Assembly (NCBI GenBank): GCA_013360535.1
Contig: JABWBL010000116.1
Location: forward strand, 1-8,634
Direction: 5' to 3'
DNA length: 8,634 nucleotides
From: Planctomycetaceae bacterium
GTDB taxonomy: Bacteria > Planctomycetota > UBA1135 > GCA-002686595
A program made the position numbers and the translations under genes. Positions 5,544-8,634 of this stretch are shown in pieces. Position 1 is the first letter of the stretch, and the number at the start of each line of letters is the position of its first letter. The notes beneath the pieces were generated by a model, which saw only the letters and a list, made by a program, of their open reading frames with translations, did not search any database and was not told where the DNA came from.

Positions 5544-6053
5544 ATGAACGCCACCTGCTCCCACTGGATCACCGAGATCGAACGCGAGGCCCGCGCCACC
5601 GCGGCGCTGCTCGCGCTGCTGCCGCAGGAGCGCCTCGCCTGGCGGCCGCACCCCAAGTCGCACACGCTCGGCCAGCTCGCCTGGCACATCGCTTCGCTCA
5701 ACGGGAGCGTCGTCTCGATGCTCGGCGTCGACACGCTCGACGCGGCAACGGTCAATTTCTCGACGCCGCAGCCTGCGACGGTGGCCGAAGTCCGCGCCTG
5801 CCACGAACAGGCGCTCGTGACCGCGCGCGAGGCGCTCGGCCGCTGGAGCGAAGCCGACCTCGCGCGCGAGTGGCGCCTCGTCCACGGCGACAAGGTCCTG
5901 ATAGCGGCGCCGCGCGGCGAGTTCGCACGCTCGATCCTGCTCAACCACCTTTACCGCCACCGCGGGCAGCTCACGGTCTACTTGCGCTTGCTCGATCTTC
6001 CGCTGCCGTCGGTCTACGGGCCGAGCGCGGACTTCAACCCGCTCGCGGGCTGA
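5544..6053 (+). CDS. DinB-family (DinB/YfiT-like) four-helix-bundle protein
   Basis: This 169-residue protein matches the DinB/YfiT fold, a four-helix bundle with a three-His metal site. The family motifs are clear: SHTLGQLAWHIASLNG (39-54) carries the first ligand H48, and LLNHLYRHRGQLTVYLRLLD (132-151) carries H135 and H139. The end LPSVYGPSADFNP (154-166) is typical of the DinB_2 group. Members include thiol-dependent S-transferases (bacillithiol, mycothiol), but many have no known reaction. It is not related to DNA polymerase IV, which shares the dinB name. GGAG at 5531-5534 is a reasonable ribosome site for this ATG. The divergent HxlR regulator and the shared operator suggest a stress-inducible detoxification unit; the inducer cannot be read from sequence. 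It converges on the propeller gene with a 10-bp gap. Confidence 0.9.
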   Translation: MNATCSHWITEIEREARATAALLALLPQERLAWRPHPKSHTLGQLAWHIASLNGSVVSMLGVDTLDAATVNFSTPQPATVAEVRACHEQALVTAREALGRWSEADLAREWRLVHGDKVLIAAPRGEFARSILLNHLYRHRGQLTVYLRLLDLPLPSVYGPSADFNPLAG

Positions 6054-6060
6054 TCTCGCG

Positions 6061-6089
6061 CCCTCAAGGCTGCACTGTGGCCTCGAGGG
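6061..6089 (-). terminator. Hairpin over the 3' end of the propeller gene (convergent junction)
   Basis: CCCTCAAGGC (6061-6070) and GCCTCGAGGG (6080-6089) form a 10-bp inverted repeat with one irregular pair around a 9-nt loop. In the minus-strand transcript the irregular pair is G-U, so the stem is continuous; in the plus-strand transcript it is an A-C mismatch. This asymmetry suggests it ends or protects the propeller message. It spans that gene's stop codon (6064-6066) and lacks a U-tract, so it is at best a non-canonical terminator. Confidence 0.45.
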
Positions 6090-7821
6090 CGTCGGTGAGG
6101 TTCGTGGTCGAGGGCGAGGCCGGATCGCGCGACCAGATCTGGGCCCAGAATTCGGTGCCGGGGAGCTGCAGCGCCGCTTGCGCGCCGGAAGCGATGTAGG
6201 CGTTGAAGTCGAGGAGGAACTGGCCTGTGCAGTCGGAGCCAAACGGAGTGCCGCCGGAAAACAGGGTGCCGGTGCGCACCGTAGGCGGGCGCACGCACAG
6301 GTAACCGCCGAGGAACGGCTGGAGCTGCGGGCCAGAGAGCCCGAAGAACAGGTTGCCGGCCTTGTTGTTGAGGAGCTGGCTGGCCGTGATCGTGAACGGG
6401 TTCGCGTTGGTCGCGCTCGGCACCCCGGCGAAAGCGATCGCGGGCGTGCAGCCGAGGCTGTTCTGCTGGGCGACGCAGTAGACCTGCGGAGTCGCCGAAG
6501 GGCCGCGGTCGCGCGCGAAGAGGTCGGGCCAGATGCCGTTGTTGTCGAGCGCGACGAGGTTGGTGCACTGCGAGTACATCACGAGGCGTCGGCCGCTGGC
6601 GGAGATCGAGAGCGCACTGACGTGGCCGTTGGCGTCGCCGCCGGCGTAGCTGACCGACTCGCGCGTCGTGCGGGCGAGCGGGAGGTCGCGCACGAACACG
6701 TCGGCGAAGCCGTTGTTGTCGTTGGGGACGAGCGCGCTCGAGCCGCTCGAGAACACCACGTGCCGGCCATCCGCCGACAGGTCGCCCATGCCGCCGCCGA
6801 CGCTCACGCCGCCCATCCCGACCGAGATCAGGGTGTGCGTGTTCGCGACCATGTCGCGCAGGTACACGTCGCCGGCCGTGGCGTCGTTCGGCGCGAAGGG
6901 AACAAGCGTGTTGAACGCGACGAAACGTCCGTCGGCGGAGATCGCCGGTGCGCCGCTCTGCGCGAACGCGCCGAGGTTGGGCGCCCCGCCCGTCGCGAAG
7001 TCCAGCGTCACGAGTGCGACCTGTCCGGTGAGCATGTCCTTGCGGTACACGTCCAAGGTCGCGTTGGGATCGGTGAAGCCGAAGTTGGAGGAGTCGCTCG
7101 AGAACACCACGAAGCGACCGTCGGCGGAGAGCCGCGGCTCGAGGCTCGACTGGTTGCCCGGCGTTCCGGCGGCGCTCGCGCTCACGAGCGCGATCTGGCC
7201 CGAGATGCGGTCGAAGCGATAGACCTGCTGCGCACCGCTCGTCGCTCCCGGCACGAGGTTCGTCGCGCCCGACACGAAGGCGACGTAACGTCCGTCCGAC
7301 GAGATCGAGCAGCGCCAGCAGGTGTTGTTCGGCTCGGCGCCCGAGGTGGTGATGCTGCAGCGCACGGTCACCTGCGTCTGCAGGTCGCGCACGAACACGT
7401 CCCAGTCGAGTCCGGGGTCGCCCGCGACCAGTCCCGACGCGGCGGAGGAGAACGCGACGTAGCGGCCGTTCGCGGAGATCGACGGGCCAGCGCTGTCCGT
7501 CGCCGCACACCAGCCGACGGCGTTGGAATTGCTCGCATCGAGGCTGACGAGCGTCGTCAGGTCGAGCTCGAGGTCGCGCACGTAGATGTCGTAGCCCGCG
7601 GTTCCCGTGCCCGTGAAGTCGCGCGGGTCGAGCGCGTCGGGGGCGGCGAACACCACGAAGCGCCCGTCGTCCGAGATCTCGTAGCCGCCGGCCCACGGGC
7701 CGATGCCGGCCTGAACGCCGGTCGTCGACAGGTCGCAGAGCTCCGTCCACGTGCCGCCGACTTGCGCGGAGACGAGCGGGGCGAGCAGCAGGGACGCGAG
7801 AACGAGGCAGGTGCGGCGCAT
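6064..7821 (-). CDS. Secreted seven-repeat TolB/PD40-type beta-propeller protein with a planctomycete-type C-terminal domain
   Basis: This 585-residue protein has a signal peptide (MRRTCLVLASLLLAPLVSAQ), then seven repeats. Each repeat is centred on S-x-[DNS]-G-R-[FYHR]-[VL] with a following D-[VIL]-[YF]-x-[RF]-D strand. The repeat arginines are at 54, 120, 178, 236, 299, 353 and 411, spaced 54-66 residues apart. This is the PD40/TolB-like propeller repeat, and seven copies would close a ring without outside strands. From about 447 a distinct domain of about 140 residues begins at VYC, with four cysteines (C449, C458, C509, C531), an LFFGLSGPQ turn and a W-A-Q-I-W-S-R-D close (559-566). I associate this tail with secreted planctomycete proteins, where it may serve attachment or sorting; its role is unknown. 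No enzyme motif is visible, so binding or scaffolding is likelier. The ATG ending at 7821 was chosen because it begins the signal peptide; another ATG lies 13 codons upstream. Confidence 0.85.
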   Translation of the reverse strand: MRRTCLVLASLLLAPLVSAQVGGTWTELCDLSTTGVQAGIGPWAGGYEISDDGRFVVFAAPDALDPRDFTGTGTAGYDIYVRDLELDLTTLVSLDASNSNAVGWCAATDSAGPSISANGRYVAFSSAASGLVAGDPGLDWDVFVRDLQTQVTVRCSITTSGAEPNNTCWRCSISSDGRYVAFVSGATNLVPGATSGAQQVYRFDRISGQIALVSASAAGTPGNQSSLEPRLSADGRFVVFSSDSSNFGFTDPNATLDVYRKDMLTGQVALVTLDFATGGAPNLGAFAQSGAPAISADGRFVAFNTLVPFAPNDATAGDVYLRDMVANTHTLISVGMGGVSVGGGMGDLSADGRHVVFSSGSSALVPNDNNGFADVFVRDLPLARTTRESVSYAGGDANGHVSALSISASGRRLVMYSQCTNLVALDNNGIWPDLFARDRGPSATPQVYCVAQQNSLGCTPAIAFAGVPSATNANPFTITASQLLNNKAGNLFFGLSGPQLQPFLGGYLCVRPPTVRTGTLFSGGTPFGSDCTGQFLLDFNAYIASGAQAALQLPGTEFWAQIWSRDPASPSTTNLTDALEATVQP

Positions 7822-7870
7822 GGGGGGGGCCTTCGAGGTGCCGAGGACGGAATCCAACATCCTAGCCCCG

Positions 7871-7888
7871 CCGGCGGATTCTCGCCGG
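7871..7888 (-). other. Hairpin between the unknown gene and the propeller gene
   Basis: CCGGCG (7871-7876) and CGCCGG (7883-7888) pair perfectly around a 6-nt loop, in the 102-bp gap between two minus-strand genes. A second GC-rich self-complementary patch lies at about 7899-7922. There is no T-tract. It could weaken read-through from the upstream gene, but such hairpins are expected by chance in GC-rich spacers. Confidence 0.25.
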
Positions 7889-7923
7889 TTCGCAGGTCCG
7901 GGCCCGGCGGCCGCTGCCGGCGC

Positions 7924-8544
7924 TCAGGCGCTCGCGCGCGAGAGCTGCGGGCGGACGTGGTCGCGGAAGAAGGCCGAGGACTCGAACTCGGCGAGTTCCT
8001 GCGCGCAGAAGTTTCCGCCGCCGCCCATGCCGCGGTTGGAGAGCGCGGCGGTGGAGGCGAAGAGCGCCTTGGGGTCGACGCCGGCGCGCCTGGCGGCGAG
8101 CCAGAAGCGGCCGAGGACCTCGAGGCACAGCGAGTAGTCCATGCGCAGGTCGACGATCGAGAAGGCGGCGAGGCCACGCTCGAGCGTCTTCTGGGCGGAG
8201 GCGCCGCGGGCGAGGTCGAGCGACTGCAGGGCGAAGCTCCACGACGCGTTGAGCGTCGTCGGCTCGGCACCGATCCAGGCGCGCACCTTGGCGCGTGGCT
8301 GCGGCAGCGGTTCGGCGCGGTAGGCGTCGCACAGCTCGGCGAGGAAGCCGAACAGCTCGACCGCGACGTCCTCACCGACGCTCTTGCGGGCGGCGGCGGC
8401 GATCTCGTCGAGCTCGCCGGCAGAGAGCTTGCCGAACCAGCCCTTGCGCTTGCGCGCGAGGGTCGCGAACTCGTCGTCGAAGCGCCGCTGCCAGTCGGCG
8501 AGGCGGCCTTGCCAGGCCTCGATCTTGGGCTTCCAGTCGTCCAT
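7924..8544 (-). CDS. Conserved-looking protein of unknown function, 206 residues
   Basis: I do not recognise a family. The protein has no signal peptide or membrane segment and is predicted cytosolic. It is mostly helical: a charged, Trp-rich N-terminus (MDDWKPKIEAWQGRLADWQR, 1-20) with coiled-coil-like spacing, then ELDEIAAAARKSV, then a Leu/Phe-rich core (about 60-75 and 100-125). It ends with a well-defined segment: DLRMDYSLCLEVLGRFWLAA (131-150), RRAGVDPKALFASTAALSNR (151-170), a GMGGGGNF stretch (171-178) and AELAEF-type helix to the end. The core's hydrophobic periodicity and G/C-rich third positions support a real gene. The glycine cluster followed by NFCAQEL could be a loop or ligand site, but there is no evidence for one. 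The ATG at 8544 has no Shine-Dalgarno. The gene is followed after 102 bp by the propeller gene on the same strand; a functional link is not implied. Confidence 0.75.
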   Translation of the reverse strand: MDDWKPKIEAWQGRLADWQRRFDDEFATLARKRKGWFGKLSAGELDEIAAAARKSVGEDVAVELFGFLAELCDAYRAEPLPQPRAKVRAWIGAEPTTLNASWSFALQSLDLARGASAQKTLERGLAAFSIVDLRMDYSLCLEVLGRFWLAARRAGVDPKALFASTAALSNRGMGGGGNFCAQELAEFESSAFFRDHVRPQLSRASA

Positions 8545-8554
8545 GGGGCCGCAG

Positions 8555-8584
8555 AGTGTACGGACGGGGCCGCGTGGGCGCCAA
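8555..8584 (-). promoter_or_regulatory. Candidate promoter of the unknown 206-residue gene
   Basis: On the minus strand TTGGCG (8579-8584) and TACACT (8555-8560) are 18 bp apart, each matching four of six consensus bases. A start about 7 nt past the -10 would be near 8548, only a few bases before the ATG ending at 8544. That would give a leaderless or nearly leaderless transcript and agrees with the missing Shine-Dalgarno. The rest of the 8545-8634 end region shows nothing else I can support. Confidence 0.3.
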
Positions 8585-8634
8585 AGGGGCGGAGGCGGGG
8601 GCGTCCCGAAAGTGGGTGGGCGGGCGAGCGCGCG

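Noticed and set aside
1751..6053. Possibility of a defence island or mobile element
   Set aside because: There is no nuclease, helicase, integrase, transposase or toxin gene, no terminal repeats, and base composition and codon use look uniform across the window.
6579..7701. Recurring GTCGGCGGAGA-like DNA motif that might look like a repeat array
   Set aside because: The copies are spaced at about 160-200 bp within a coding frame and encode the S-x-D-G-R propeller repeats, so they are protein repeats and not CRISPR or intergenic repeats.
6014..7750. 578-codon minus-strand frame overlapping the propeller gene in another frame
   Set aside because: Its product is Arg-rich and lacks structure, while the other frame has a signal peptide, seven propeller repeats and a conserved tail.

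Overview
This is a very GC-rich bacterial chromosomal window with G/C-dominated third codon positions throughout. It carries nine genes packed with short spacers or overlaps. The best clue to its origin is the secreted protein at 6064-7821. It has a seven-repeat propeller followed by a compact four-cysteine C-terminal domain, an architecture I associate with Planctomycetota of the Pla163/Poly30 type. The PHP lipoprotein-like gene and the lack of strong Shine-Dalgarno sequences fit that guess. The taxonomic call is an inference.

Left arm, minus strand: a PHP-domain phosphoesterase with a lipoprotein-like N-terminus (433-1671) is followed after 42 bp by a gene running off the left edge (1-390), probably the N-terminus of a rhomboid-family intramembrane protease. 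A short perfect hairpin lies between them.

Centre, plus strand: four genes run in one direction from a 79-bp divergent spacer. The first encodes an exported TPR-plus-thioredoxin-fold (TlpA-like) protein (1751-2761). A three-gene phospholipid cassette follows: a YnbA-like CDP-alcohol phosphatidyltransferase (2799-3428), a PlsC-type acyltransferase (3425-4051) and a YnbB/CdsA-like phosphatidate cytidylyltransferase (4048-4989). The last three overlap stop-to-start (GTGA, ATGA). Together they could take lyso-phosphatidic acid to CDP-diacylglycerol and then to a phospholipid of unknown head group. This is the most interesting system in the window.

Right of centre: an HxlR-family regulator (4997-5425, minus) and a DinB-family protein (5544-6053, plus) are divergent. 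Between them sits a near-perfect inverted repeat of HxlR-operator type at 5485-5507.

Right arm, minus strand: an unrecognised 206-residue protein (7924-8544) lies upstream of the secreted seven-repeat propeller protein (6064-7821). The propeller gene converges on dinB with a 10-bp gap and a strong hairpin over its stop codon.

I see no tRNA, rRNA, CRISPR array, insertion sequence or phage gene. No stretch longer than about 120 bases lacks a gene.
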